DNA of 64,000 nucleotides, taken from contig NC_067199.1 in NCBI RefSeq assembly GCF_000699445.3, positions 34,952,902 through 35,016,901 on the forward strand, given 5' to 3'. A program made the position numbers and the translations under genes. The stretch's first letter is position 1, and each line of letters begins with the position of its first letter. This document shows, one piece after another, positions 1-11,893 of this stretch. The stretch comes from Schistosoma haematobium (lineage: Eukaryota; Platyhelminthes; Trematoda; Strigeidida; Schistosomatidae). The notes beneath the pieces were generated by a model, which saw only the letters and a program-made list of their open reading frames with translations, ran no database searches and had not been told where the DNA came from.

Positions 1-78
1 CCATACATAATACCAAGTTTTGAATAGGTTTATTGTAGTAAATAATGAATCTCATTTGTCAGTACAAAATTGTGGAGA

Positions 79-268
79 TTGGTTGAAGTTAGATATTAAA
101 ACCTTTGAACCCCGACTTAGTGATCTATAAGTTAGGCCATCGCGCAAAACCGGAGGCCCTGTGTTCGAGTCCTGCATGCAGAATCGTAGATACCCACTGC
201 TAAGGAGCTCCGAACTAATACGAGATGGACGTCCAGTGCTTCCAGGTTTCTAAGGGTTATCTAACAAA
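79..268 (+). repeat. Old family B SINE copy (tRNA-like head + decayed hammerhead)
   Basis: It opens with the family B leader (ggttgaagttagatatta). A B-box-like GTTCGAGTCC follows at 163-172, then a decayed hammerhead region at about 198-235 and the 3' segment ccagtgcttccagg. The core reads CTAAGGA instead of CTGAGGA and GAA is lost, so the ribozyme should be inactive. No TSD is evident. Its divergence from copies such as 63522-63679 marks it as old. Confidence 0.7.
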
Positions 269-397
269 ATTAGATGGGTTCATGATCTCAATGAAATCTC
301 ATTTATTTCAATGACTTGCCAAAGCAAATCAATAAATACTATAATATCAATCGAAGAGTGTTTAACTTTGCTAATTCAATGATGACCGTATTAATAT

Positions 398-650
398 CAG
401 AAGGGGTTTGTGGAAATTTTAGAAATTTCACAGATTGAAATCATGAGTCGATTGAAGCTAGATCACCATGGAAAATCTGGAAACACTGGACGGCCGTTTC
501 GTCCTAGTATGGGACTCCTCAGCAGTGCACATCCACGATCCCGCACCCCGCATGATTTGAACCCAGGACCTAACGGTCTCGCTCCACCAGTGGAGTTCAA
601 CCACGTCTGTCTTGAGATACCAGGTATACGGTGGCGCAACTTCATGGGCT
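398..650 (-). repeat. Family B SINE, antisense, with 10-bp TSD
   Basis: Flanked by exact repeats gtattaatat at 388-397 and 651-660, which define the insertion ends. Read on the minus strand it holds the upstream B domain (ccagtggagttcaacc), part of the tRNA-like head, an intact-looking hammerhead (483-528), then the 3' tail ending ...ccccttctga. A 136-residue open frame (410-820) runs through it; I regard that as chance. Confidence 0.88.
483..528 (-). ncRNA. Hammerhead ribozyme motif, family B, core intact
   Basis: On the minus strand: stem I (CACTG...CAGTG), core CTGAGGA, stem II GTCC/GGAC with a 6-nt loop, GAA, octamer ACGGCCGT, then C at the predicted cleavage position (C17, complement of g489). 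All invariant hammerhead residues are present. Stem III is only two pairs closed by GGCC in a monomer, but the octamer is a perfect palindrome and could pair between two RNAs. Confidence 0.75.
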
Positions 651-661
651 GTATTAATATA

Positions 662-2458
662 CAAACATTTAACAATCGAACATATAACCTCATAATTTCA
701 TCATGCCTATCATTTAATAAATCTTATAAAAGAAAAAAACAAATAATAAATACCTATCAATCTATTTTAAATAAAAATGATTTCTTAAATGTAATGACAT
801 TTACGGTAGTAACAAAATGAAAACTGGAATTCGCTTAAATAATTGATGATTATTTGAAAAATCTTTGTTGAAAACTTTCAAATAAAAACAACCTTTTTTC
901 TTGTAATAGATCATAATTGATATTTGATGATTAAATAATGAAAAAGTAAATTTTGCGGGGGGGTTATTTAAAAAAAAATTTTCTTTTTATATGTAGAATA
1001 TGTAAAATTGGTTGTCATGATAATTTTAAATGATGATCTTATGGATAGATGTTTTTTTATTGTTAAACAAAATTTAAAATCTTAGTTACTAGGTGGTAAC
1101 CAGCACTATATGTTTCACAATAATCGATCAAGCTATTACTTAATCAACTTGACATTCAATGAATTATGTTTTAATATTAGGCAGTTTGGGGGTAATCAAC
1201 AAAAGGTATTGAATTAATTACTTTTTCTGTTTGTTATAGGAACTGATGCTCTCATATAGGATTTGGACTGATTTCAGATAGAATAAACAAAGTTACCGTC
1301 GGATATTGAAGGTTTATTGGAGGATAATAAATGTTTGCAATGAAACGATGAGAGTTTTTTCCAACTTCTTGAAATAGAAATATTTTAACATCCAGTTGTA
1401 TTATCACCGACGTAAGTCAAGGATGTAAGTAAGATGGCTTTACAGAACACTGTTGTAAACGGAGTAAATAACCAACAGGACTGTGTGTTAATCTATTAAG
1501 ATTATGGAATAATTTTCTATTCTTTAAATAATTTCTACCTGTATGTAACTGACAATGAAGATTAAATTGAATAGTCTCTTAGTGCATCAGTAGTACGAAA
1601 ATTATGTAGAATTATTATTAGATTATTTAAAAATCCATAGCATAACTTGATGATCACCCATTAATACCACTGAGATACTGTATCACTCCTACATATCGAC
1701 CATCATTTCACAATTTCTGCTTTCCACTAAATACTCCTGAAATTTATTGGAGAATAGTCACTGGGGGGGGAACAGGATTATTACATGTTTTTTTCTGAAA
1801 TTTTATTTTGATTGAAATCGATTTCCATTATGAATTGATATTGAAAATTAAAAAAAAAATTAATTGAGAAATATGCTTTACTGAACAGCTTGTTTTTTTT
1901 CCTTGTTTCGGAAACGTTAGTGACAACTCTCACTAACCAAAATCTTTATGTACCACAACTATTGACTTCATATCAAATGGATTAATAATTAAAGATTGTG
2001 AGCTTCAGGTTTCTCTCGTATATGCAACTATAGGTTTACAACATTAAGGAGTGTCAAACTGGAATGAAACACCTTCCAAATTATACTTGGTCCTGGATGA
2101 TTCCACAGTCAATTTTTCTACATGATACCAGCCATTTTTACAGGTATCTGTAAGTTCCATCATCAATACATGGTTTAATATCAACTAATTTATGATGAGT
2201 ACATTATTTTGATAGGTAATTTAGTGAAGATTTCATATAATTTGAAGGTGGCTTCAGCACATATTAATACCAATTTCAGAACCATTCAAAACTATGAAAT
2301 AATTAAACGTTTGACTCTATTTTGAAATCCCTTGAAAGTGTACATTCATTACATAATGTGAGATTGAGCACATGACCTTAGTGTTAAAAGTGTTAAACTT
2401 TTGCGTCATATAACATTGTATACACAGACCAGTTTAACAAGATATGAGGTGCAAATTA
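662..2458. other. Gene-free AT-rich interval
   Basis: I see no supported coding region or RNA gene. It contains homopolymer runs (for example a G run near 957-962 and 1764-1771) and a very decayed Smα-like trace near 2048-2095 that resembles the GAAAC-CACC-TCC hammerhead 3' half. It is probably intergenic or intronic. Confidence 0.4.
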
Positions 2459-2472
2459 ACTGATATTTTTTC

Positions 2473-2690
2473 AACAGTTGAGATCATGAATCAATTGAAG
2501 CCAGACCACCATGGAAAACCTGGAAGCACTAGACGGCCGTCTAGTCCTATTGTGGGACTCCTCAGCAGTGAGCATCCACGCCTCCACCTCACGGGATTCG
2601 AACCCAGGACCTATCATGGTGGTCTAGCTTCAATTGACTCATGATCTCAACTGTTGAAATGAATACAATCTCCACAAAACCCCTTCTGAT
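2473..2690 (-). repeat. Family B SINE with inverted 5' part and imperfect TSD
   Basis: Flanked by actgatattttttc (2459-2472) and actgatatattttc (2691-2704), 14 bp with one mismatch. The left part is antisense: 3' tail, hammerhead and B-box gggttcgaatccc (about 2590-2602). The right part from about 2610 is sense 3' tail ending ccccttctgat. The hammerhead has GAA changed to TAG in sense reading, so it should be dead. The antisense-plus-sense shape inside one TSD recurs across the window. Confidence 0.85.
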
Positions 2691-3145
2691 ACTGATATAT
2701 TTTCATTGAATAATCCACGTTTAATACAGTTACATGGTCTATCTACTAAATATCTGAAGTGATTTTGCTGAAACTTGAAAAATATCATTAAAATGCATGG
2801 AATGTTAAAGGTTGTCTATTAGAATAACACATAGAAGAAAACAACTCTTTTGAAGAGAAATAAAAGCTTCATTGACAATTATGGTGACCACATGGATGAT
2901 ATTAAACCAAGATGACTTTTATTCAGTGTTAATAATAACGTCGAATAAGTACGATCTTTTTAACTTTTCAATCAATAATACATTGTCCGAATAATTGTAA
3001 CTGAGAAAATCATGTTAAAAGACTAGTAAGCTAAAATGTTTAACTTTTTATAACCTCCATGAATATTTTAAACAATCGAAACCAAGATGAGATAAATATG
3101 TTGACAAAAATGGGAAACATTTTCAAATAAACAAACACAGATAAC

Positions 3146-3320
3146 AAGGATGGATAGTATCTGGTAACAGAATCTAGGACGCGCGTTTTGTCCTATTTGA
3201 GGCTCGTCAGCTAGATGTACCTGCATCCCAGAATTGATGTTTACTCGTAGCAATATCGAAGAAATCCTTCCAGGATACACATATGCCAATAAAAGTTCTC
3301 ATAACAGACTTCTAACATCA
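3146..3320 (-). repeat. Smα (family A) copy, antisense hammerhead joined to sense 3' module
   Basis: Positions 3146-3245 are the reverse complement of the Smα hammerhead segment. From about 3250 the sequence switches to the sense 3' module (gcaatatcgaagaaatcc... catatgccaat), which in the full copy at 51045-51350 lies downstream of the hammerhead. The orientation switch matches the inverted-5' shape of families B and P. I found no clean TSD. Confidence 0.75.
3173..3215 (-). ncRNA. Smα hammerhead, one core change (G12 to A)
   Basis: Minus strand: stem I TCTAG/CTAGA, core CTGACGA, stem II, then AAA where GAA is expected, octamer ACGCGCGT and C17. Compared with the usual TCCAG/CTGGA, stem I has changed on both sides and still pairs. 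The G12 change should abolish cleavage. Shares the G12 change with the copies at 51151 and 54303. Confidence 0.75.
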
Positions 3321-3349
3321 ACTCATTACATTTATTGAAATACAATATT

Positions 3350-3475
3350 ATCAGAAGAGGGTTTTTGGAGATTTTAGTAATTTTATAGTTGAATTCATAA
3401 GTCAATTGAAGCTTCCAGGTTTTCTATGTTGATCTAGCTTCAACTGACTCATGAATTCAACTATGAAATACATGA
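3350..3475. repeat. Short palindromic family B remnant
   Basis: Starts tcagaagaggg...ggagatttta, runs antisense to tcaattgaagc, then turns into the sense tail (ccaggttttctatg...gactcatgaattcaactat). The hammerhead is deleted, leaving a near-perfect fold-back of the 3' tail. Confidence 0.7.
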
Positions 3476-3739
3476 GTTAACTTTATTAATCTATGTTATA
3501 TCCCGGTGAGAATAATGAATGATGACTTCTGGAATCTGTTTCCGGAGTAATACTGTACGTATATTTTTTATCATATAATTGTTAAATAACTAAACTATTC
3601 ATAATTGTGTTCCTCTTATTATGAGTTTTATTTTGACCTATGAACTATTATTATTCTTAAGTTATTCCCAGTTTATTAATTACAGTCTCCCATATTCACA
3701 GTCACTTTGGGCTAAATCTTGCATAAATTTTGTTTCCTA

Positions 3740-4010
3740 TTTTATGGTACGATATGGTCTGTTTGGTTGGTATATAAACCCAGGATGTTTGAAAGAAATG
3801 ATTCGTATCGAAGAGGCTGAGCTTAGTATTCTGGACTTAACAGACAGGACTAGGCGAGAAACAGGATCGCTAAGGACTCTAGACTGCTCGTACAGGTTTT
3901 ATGCGTCATTAGTCCGGTCGATAATTCACTGTCCTCTAATTGGCCCTATCATTACGTTATACAGTGATAGGGGGCCCAAACCCACAATTTATAACAATCT
4001 ACTAAACTTT
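3740..4010. other. GC-richer block, possible LTR-like remnant
   Basis: It contains tatataaa near 3772, then a less AT-rich stretch (ctggacttaacagacagg ... gatagggggccc). A 132-residue frame crosses it without recognisable domains. Its composition differs from its surroundings and would fit a retroelement promoter or LTR piece, but I cannot name a family or find terminal repeats. Confidence 0.25.
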
Positions 4011-4054
4011 TTTCAATAAAATTGCTACATTTTAAAATTAAATTGAAAAAAGAA

Positions 4055-4262
4055 TCATTTTTTGATTGAAATCATGAATCAATTCATGTTAGATAATCAT
4101 TAAAAACCTAAAATCACTGGATAGTCAATTCATCCTAATATGGAACTTTTGAACAGTGCATATCTATGATCCTAATATGATCAATTCTAACAATCGATTC
4201 ATGATCTCAATCTAAAACTTAATCATCTTCGATAATGCAATGAGAAGATGTAGTTTCTCATC
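4055..4262. repeat. Decayed family B2 SINE, fold-back form
   Basis: Antisense part (ttgattgaaatcatgaatcaa ... hammerhead remnant ... cagtgcatatctatgatcc) followed by the sense tail (atcgattcatgatctcaatctaaaacttaa). Strongly mutated; the hammerhead core is lost. Confidence 0.65.
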
Positions 4263-5521
4263 TTCACAACCTCAATAATGATCATATTCTATCATAAGAT
4301 TTTCATTAAATATTCAAATAATTCTTTCTTATTCACTTAAACAAACCTTATTAAATTCAATGTTCATGTAAATCACTCCATTTCAATTACATACATAGAA
4401 CACAATCTTTCAAATTATTCTTTGTCATATGTATAATATATATATGTTTTCTATCAAAATCAAATCATAGTTTCCTTTTAACCAAAATTAACTACCTAAC
4501 ATTCATCTTTCTTAATGATCAATTGAAATAAACAAGCATTATGTATGTCACGTGACCCTTATGAAAAAAAGGCGCTTCATTTATAAATGTAAAATACAAG
4601 TATACTTTTCCTAGAATCATTTTAAAAGAAAAACAAAATTTATGACAGTTATATTATTTCAATGTTTTAATATGTTAATATAATGAATGTATCTTTGAAA
4701 TGTAATTATTATACTTAAGCAATTCTTATGTCATTTGTATAAGTATATATAGATAGATATATATAGGGATATGAAAGAAGACAACATGAGATTGAAAGGG
4801 GACTAGATTAGAACATTCTATCCAGGTGGTCATATAACCAATTCCAAAATTACATATTCACTTTATGTAGTCAAATATTGAGGTTTACCAAAATTAGATG
4901 ACCAAGCAAAACTGTACACATATACGCCCCCCCACACACACATATATATACATTAAATACGCATCACAACACATCCAAAAAAAGTATGCATAATAAATGA
5001 ATATATATAACCCTCTATAAAATAAGAGGGGTGTATTTATATTTAAATAAATTTCCTCGTATAAATAACAGTAAATGTCTCTTTGATTGAATACACTTAT
5101 GCAATCTGTTACATAATCGTATTATTATTGTTATACAAATAATAATAATAATAATGACCACAATAATAATAGTTTTAGTATGATTGTATAATTTCTTCTC
5201 CGTCAATCTTTATGAATAAATAGACGATATTAATGTGTTCTTCTTCTTCTTCTCCTTCTTATTCTTCTTCTTATTATTATTAGTATTAAAAATACACTTT
5301 ATTGAAAACAGAACAGATGTACATTATGCATTAAAATGAACATTAGAAAAGATTTATAAATGAATAATAACAAGTGGATTTTGAAGTGTTGATAAATGGA
5401 AGTAAGTAAAGTGGTCCATCAATGAAGAATGATTTATGCAATACATTAGAAAGAAAACAAACAAACAAACGAATTCTTCATTCTTAATGGATTAAATATT
5501 TTGAAAATAATGGATGACATG
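4263..5521. other. Gene-free AT-rich interval with microsatellites
   Basis: Contains a GATA/TA-rich run near 4745-4768, CA-rich sequence near 4928-4948, AAT repeats near 5137-5160, and a TTC/TTA run at about 5219-5282. No coding or RNA gene is supported. Confidence 0.4.
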
Positions 5522-5534
5522 TTAAAATAGAATT

Positions 5535-5782
5535 AATATCAGATGGGTTTTGTGGATATTATAGTAATTTCAATAGTTGAGATCATGAGTCAGTTGAAGC
5601 TAGACCACCATGGAAAACCTGGAAGCGCTGGACGGCCGTTTCGTCCTACTGTGAGACTCCTCAGCAGTGGGCATCCATGACCTCGCCCCTTGAGAGGAGT
5701 CCCACAATAGGACGAGACGGCCGTCCAGTGTTTCCAGGTTTTCCATGGTGGCCTAGCTTCAACTGACTGATGATCTTAATCA
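5535..5782 (-). repeat. Palindromic family B SINE with exact 13-bp TSD
   Basis: Exact duplication ttaaaatagaatt at 5522-5534 and 5783-5795. Inside, an antisense tail and hammerhead (5625-5669) run to about 5690, where the sequence turns and repeats the hammerhead 3' half and tail in sense orientation to 5782. The second hammerhead half has lost its core (GAGAGGA, GAG). Transcripts would fold into one long hairpin. Confidence 0.88.
5625..5669 (-). ncRNA. Hammerhead ribozyme motif, family B, core intact
   Basis: Minus strand: CACTG + CTGAGGA + stem II GTCT...GGAC + GAA + ACGGCCGT + C + CAGCG. Every conserved core residue is kept. Stem I has one mismatch and stem II one G-T wobble, so folding is slightly weakened. 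Confidence 0.7.
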
Positions 5783-5814
5783 TTAAAATAGAATTGAAAT
5801 TTGAATAGATTTTG

Positions 5815-6160
5815 TTTCTTTAGTGAGTTGATTTTTTTTATTCAGATCATGAAGTGATCAATGTCATAGATCACCATTGAAAATCTGAAAACACTGGACG
5901 ACTGTTCCGTTCTAGTATGGGATTTGTGAACAATGCATATCTACGATCCGCCGCGCGGGACTCGAACCTGAGGCATTCGGTCTCACGCGCGTACCCTTAA
6001 CATATAAAACACTGAGCGAGACCGAAAGTCCTGGGTTCGAATCCCACGTATAGGATTGCGGATGTGCACTGATGAGTAGTCCCATGGTGTTCTAACATTG
6101 ATCAGTTTATGATTTCTATCAAAAACTTAACAATCTCCATAACCCCATACTGGTAGTTAG
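5815..6160. repeat. Family B2 SINE with facing tRNA-like heads
   Basis: Antisense tail, decayed hammerhead (about 5893-5945) and antisense tRNA-like head (gactcgaacctgagg near 5969) meet a sense tRNA-like head with B-box gggttcgaatccc near 6033, a sense hammerhead start (tgcactgatgag) and the B2 tail (caaaaacttaacaatctcc...ccccatactgg). The two heads form an inverted repeat around about 6005. Confidence 0.75.
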
Positions 6161-6949
6161 TTGATTGTTAAAATAAATTATTTAGTCATGGAAAGTTGTT
6201 GAAAACACGAAGTATGAATATTAAAGTTTCTGTTTCCGAAGCTATACAATGTACTATGGTATAATATAATATGGTAAAGTACACTAAAATACAGCACAAT
6301 ATAGTATAAAATGTTTGTATGCCTATGTTCTTAAATTCAATATATATGTACTGCTTACCATGTTTTAAGCATTTATTTTCAAAGTAAGTTGATGTCAGAT
6401 ACAAAAGGCATTAGATATTTATTTTATTTTACTACAGAAATCTTCAGGAATGTTTCCTTGTAAATGCAGATTATCCTTATGTCAGAATTCTAATGAGCCA
6501 AATAGGAATCTACTCTTCGTTGACCACTTGTTGCAAGATAGATTTTTTGACAATTTATATGAGTCGATTAAGTAATATAGCTTCATTGCCTGAATTACGG
6601 TACCTACCAAAAATGATATACATAACATCAATAGCATTACACTGAAAGGAATGATTCGAAGGCATTTGTCATTAACTGCTGGAACTGTATATACATCACC
6701 TGCACCCACAGGTCACGCTCGATTGCATTAAAGTAACACTGAACAAATACATAAATGATTGACAAACCCATTGATAGGCATGAACATTGTAAGTAAATGA
6801 CGACTGAAACATGTTTTTCAAAAGTGAAATAAACTATATTTTTATCTATGCTTAGGTTAAGTCTGTTACTGATTCATTGTGACTGAAAAATTTCAATACT
6901 GATGAAATAATCAATATGGTTAACATCACTTTATATAGTAACAATGAAT

Positions 6950-7260
6950 ATAACTGAGATCGTGAACCGATTGATGTTAGACCACCATTGAAAACCTGAA
7001 AGCACTGGACAGCCGTTCCGTGCGCATCCAGGACCCCGCCCGCAGGGTTCGAACCCAGGGCCTTCAGTTTCGCGCGTGAACGCTTAATCTACTAAACCAT
7101 TGAGCCGGAATCCAACGGTGTTAATGCCTAACCTCTAAACTCACAATAGGATGAAACGGCCGTCCAGTGCTTCCAGGTTTTCAGTGGTGGTCTGACATCA
7201 ATCGATCCATGATCTCAATTCAAAACTTAATAATCTCCACAACCACTATACTGACAGTGA
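6950..7260. repeat. Family B2 SINE, fold-back form with antisense tRNA-like head
   Basis: Antisense tail, then antisense B-box gggttcgaaccc (about 7047-7058) and A-box region (ccattgagccgg), then a sense hammerhead 3' half (aggatgaaacggccgtccagtgc, with GATGAAAC) and the B2 tail ending actatactgac. The antisense hammerhead is deleted apart from gcactggac. Confidence 0.75.
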
Positions 7261-8120
7261 ATATAGACATAAACACTTCCTAAAAAGATATTTCATATTT
7301 AAAGAGAGAGATAAGAATTTACGAATGTATTAATTTTTCATACATTGATTAAATGAATAGATTCAACTAATTCCATCCAAATGTTTACGAATTTATTTTA
7401 AACAATCTGTAACAATAATAACAAGTGATAACTTGACAAAAATCTGTCACTTTCATAATTACATTTAAACTGAGATGGGTTATTTTACTTCACAATAGTC
7501 ATTAAAACATTGACTTATGAGTTGCTAGGTAATTGAAGATAATCACTAGGACATTTTAAATAATACTAATTGGAAATTGTCGGTAAAGTAAATCTAAGAT
7601 CTTAATAAAGATCTTAATCAACTCTTCTAATGAAAGAAGTAACCATTGAGTTATTCAAAACATTACAGGTCTATAATATGTTCTATACAGTTATTATTTA
7701 GTAACCAATATTATCATTGTCTAATCTATATAGTTGATTAAATTCTGTTGACTAAATTGTATTATTGTCAACAATCAAATGTAGTACATATATGATCAAT
7801 GCCAACAATTCGTAAAGTGACCTGATAAAATTAAACAAAGCAGAATATAATGCAAACAATATTCAGCTAATTTACGTGAGTCATTTGTAATAGACTGTTT
7901 TTAAGAGTACTATTAAGTATTAAATTACGTGATTGAGTGATTAGTCAATTCAATATTACACATAACTATGAAAGCACACATATGTAAATGTACTGCAAAG
8001 TTTTACCTTTATATATTATATTATTATTATACGAGCACAATCTTTATTTTAAGTACTGTATTAACTGACTTGGCAACAACACTAAATTGAAAAATATTTA
8101 ACATATTTTATTTGTATGTG
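7261..8120. other. Gene-free AT-rich interval
   Basis: No coding region, RNA gene or recognisable repeat beyond short A/T tracts. Confidence 0.4.
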
Positions 8121-8124
8121 GTAT

Positions 8125-8330
8125 GGATCACAGCTAAGATATTGCTAGTAAGCAGGAAGCATAGGAAAGTTGTTTTTAGCATGGAACCTTTCAAAAGTGT
8201 GAGCTCATAACTCCCCACTCAGGAATCGAATTCAAAACTTTCAGGTGTTGCGATCAGTATTTACCCATTAGACCATCAGATTGGACCTCAGTGACACAGA
8301 CTCCCGATTTCGAGTTATTCCCGACATAGC
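8125..8330 (-). repeat. Degenerate tRNA-like SINE remnant
   Basis: On the minus strand a tRNA-like segment contains an A-box-like TGATGGTCTAATGGG and a B-box-like AATTCGATTCC about 40 nt later. It is not a functional tRNA: the acceptor stem and anticodon arm do not pair convincingly. Probably an old member of a tRNA-headed SINE family distinct from A and B. Confidence 0.45.
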
Positions 8331-9304
8331 ACAATGATTATTCATTCTCAGAAATGACGACTATTTTATTTCAGAAACTGTCAGAATTAACCATGCTCTT
8401 TTAAGTTTTAATGTCGTATGGAATTTTAGGTTCATACTGTTTTTGGAAACTCAAGATAACTAAAGAAGCCCTCCAATTATGAACAGTTTTTATTGATATT
8501 ACTCCATGAGGAAAACAAACTTTGAATAAATGACTTTTAAAACCACATTAAATGTATCAATCTATAATGTACTACATCCTATAGCATTTGTAGCATCAAT
8601 TTTAACATTGAATTTATTTCTATGCATTTTATCAAGCATGTCCATTGTGTAATTAAAACAAAAGAGAAAATCATACCCAGTTAAGTGTTGTATTATCTTA
8701 ATATGGAAATATCAGATCCCTTCAAGATAACCAATTATTCATCATATTTGATGATCTAGTAATAAATATGATTAGTCAAATATTCTCTTAATTTCGACTG
8801 TTATTCTAATAGCACTTTTTAATGACATAGTACTTGCGATAATCTTACCATTAATTGTCTCTTAGCTTATCCTACAGTTATTTATTTGAATGTGTTTTAT
8901 GTTTTGATGCTAATAGAGTCCGTTTTCGATGATTTAACTCAAATATAGAATAATCAGCTGTTCAGTAAATAGTTAACACCTTTTGAATTTACTCTTGTAG
9001 TCCAATAAATCTATTATTCTTGAAAAAAAAGGAACATCTGGTGATCTCAAACCCATGATCATCATTATCTTGTCAGAAAGTTCAGATCAAATAACATTGA
9101 ATTATTCATAATTAGATATATACCTCAACAATGTGTCCATGAATAGTGGTTTTTACATGAACTACACTCCATTTGAAAATTGAATAGAATAACCACATTT
9201 CTATCACACTCAGACCGATAATAAGATCTAAGAGATTTTAACTTATACTACAGAATTTTAATTATATTTTCTAAACAATGAAACAAGTAATAATTTAATA
9301 ATCA

Positions 9305-9660
9305 ATCTTAACAATTTTTTGTCAGGCTGAGGGGCTTCGTGGATATTTTAGTAATTTTATGGTTGGATTTATGAATCATTTGAAGCTAGACCATCATAGA
9401 AAACCTGAAAGAATTGGACGACCGCTTCCTTCTAATATGGAACTCTTCAACAGTGAGCATCCATGATCCCACCCCACTAGATTCGAATCCAGAACCTGTC
9501 GAGGTCGCGCGCCAACACTTAAGCTCTACACCACTGATACTGCCAGTATCCAATTGTGTTCATATCTAACTTCAACCAATCCACGAAATTATGCAACACA
9601 TTTACCATTGTCATCAGTGAATTATTATTATCTCACAACAAACCTGGTTGAATTCCATAG
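9305..9660 (-). repeat. Long, decayed family B SINE copy
   Basis: In minus-strand order: upstream domain (ctatggaattcaacc...), leader, tRNA-like head with B-box GGATTCGAATC (about 9480-9491), decayed hammerhead (about 9414-9452) and tail. About 350 bp, one of the longer copies. The core has changed at several positions and should be inactive. Confidence 0.75.
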
Positions 9661-11880
9661 GTCACAGTTTTTACATTCTTCATCATACCCAGATAGATAA
9701 AAAGATCTAAGAGATTTTAACTATTTTAATTATATTTTCGAAATATAATAAAACAAATAACAATTTAATAATTCAATCCTAACAAATTTGTGTTTGTTTG
9801 TCACAGATTAACATTTATCATTATTCAATGGAAACCAATTAAACAAGTGTTAATTAGAATGATTAAAATGTAAGTATAATTCCAATTAAACAATGAAATA
9901 GAATTACATGTATTCACATAGATTATTTTCCCACCAACGATAACATAATTTTTTTTTAAAAAAGAAAAAGGAATTAATCATTAATAATCTGTCAGCATGT
10001 ATATGTTAGTAATTAACATATTAATAATAGTAGTATTGTTAGTGTCTGAATTCGATTTTAGAATATACAGTCATTAATCTACAGCCTACCAACACTATTG
10101 TTAGTACTAACCACATCTTGGTCACCCCTCCTCCTCCTCCTCCTTCTTCATCATCTTCGTCTACCTGTGCACCTATCACCTCGTTCATCTACATATTGTC
10201 TCTAGTGTTGTGGAATGTCTTTTTTTGTAGATGATTATTATTATTATTGTATTTAAGGACTGTAATTGTAATTATTCAACCTCATTAGAAGATCTGTCAT
10301 AATATCAACCACTAATTCATTATTCATTTTATTTATTTTACAATGATTAACTTGTCATATTTCTCTTTAAAAAAAAGATTCAAATGAAAATCGTTTTTTT
10401 TATTCTGTCTTGTTTTGTTTAAGTGGTCTTCAAATTAGGTCGTGTATAGAAAACATTTGACTGAGACAACAACAACATCAAAAAACACAACTAACAACAG
10501 CACCAGCATTGAAAAGACAGTGTAAACTTTTGGCCACAGTAATAACTGGGCGAAGGAGTAGAGGGAGAGAGAGAAGGAGAGAAATAAATAAAGAGAAGAA
10601 ACAATATCGATGTATCTCTACGTATAGATGTGAAAAGTATTATTAGAATAATCGTTACTAAATATTTGTAATAAACAAATATTTACTGTTAGTCATCTTT
10701 ATGTTACATTGACAATATAATTATGATGATTTGTAAGTATGCATTTATCGAAATAATTAAAACCAATAATATCACGTTCGAATGGTTTACTGTTTAAACA
10801 TAATTGTTAATTAACATATATAAATATTAGTCTTAATAGATATTCATTAAAGTTTAGTTGAAGGGGTTTTGTATACATTAGTGCGTTTATAGATTGTATT
10901 TTTCAAGAATTACTCTTTGCTGAGGTATGGGACACCTCAACAATGTGAACCCACAACTTCTCTTATGGTTCATGACTTGCATATAATGTGGCAAGCTCTT
11001 AATATACAACGGTACACATTTCTATTTTTAGTCAGTGAGATTTCTTATCAATTCATACCCATGAATCCGCTAATGATCGAACCCAGAACCTTTAGTTCTC
11101 GTGATATATATGCTTAATCTTTAGAACCACTGAATTCAGACATGTCAGGAATGAAACAGTTATCATCTATAGCATTGGGTCATAGTTTTGCTAAATTAAA
11201 TATTCTTCAAGGCCGTAAATTGTTCCACTGAGCTATGACTTGGTGTTTCTAGTGATTAAGGGTTAGTCATGAGACCTAAAGGTTTACAGTCCGATTATCG
11301 ACGGAGTCATAGGTCCATGCTGATGAGAGATTCTAAGTTATGAAAAAGCAACTGTTATGTGTTCTCCCGTTTTCAACGACAACCCAGCTGAATAACATCT
11401 ACACATATTTATTCTATTTGATATTATTGTTTATTTAAAATTAGAACAACCAAGTAACTATTAAAGGATAGTGTTCATCCCAAAAGGATGTTAGCTGGTG
11501 AACACTTAAAAACTGGGAAGCATGAAGTTGACCTTTCATTTCTAATTAATTAATCATACACATTAGTATGAATGGTATAATTGGGGATTAAATCGAAATT
11601 TTACGGCTCTAATAAAGACAATACTATACATGTGAATTTTTAATTTCAGCCATTTCGTGACATAATATGACAATGATTCATTAGTATCTGTTAGTTACTG
11701 TCTCACTTTAAACATATTTATTTATACAGATGACATTTTCTCACACTAGGACTTTTAGTAAAACATTGCACCACTGTCTATATTGTTATTATTATTATGA
11801 CTATTTAAATAATTGGATTGTGAAAATCTATTCCATTAGAAGGTAATTATAATCCCTGTTGCTGAGTTCAGAACTAGGAC
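9661..11880. other. Gene-free interval with simple repeats and very old SINE traces
   Basis: Contains a TCC/TTC run (10125-10150), ATT repeats (10230-10243) and a purine-rich GAGA tract (10550-10600). Segments near 10905-10950 and 11220-11390 show distant resemblance to the family B head and hammerhead (catgctgatgagag) but are too decayed for a firm call. Confidence 0.35.
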
Positions 11881-11893
11881 AAAATATCTTCCT

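Noticed and set aside
398..650. Family B as a MITE because some copies begin and end with TCAGAAGGGG/CCCCTTCTGA
   Set aside because: Many copies have only one such end, TSDs are 10-16 bp and variable, and 5'-truncated copies exist (35063, 30045), all pointing to retroposition.
410..820. 136-residue open frame
   Set aside because: It runs through a family B SINE (398-650) and adjacent AT-rich DNA; no domain, and composition follows the repeat.
3621..4019. 132-residue open frame
   Set aside because: No recognisable domain, no splice context, and it crosses a block that looks like a retroelement piece.
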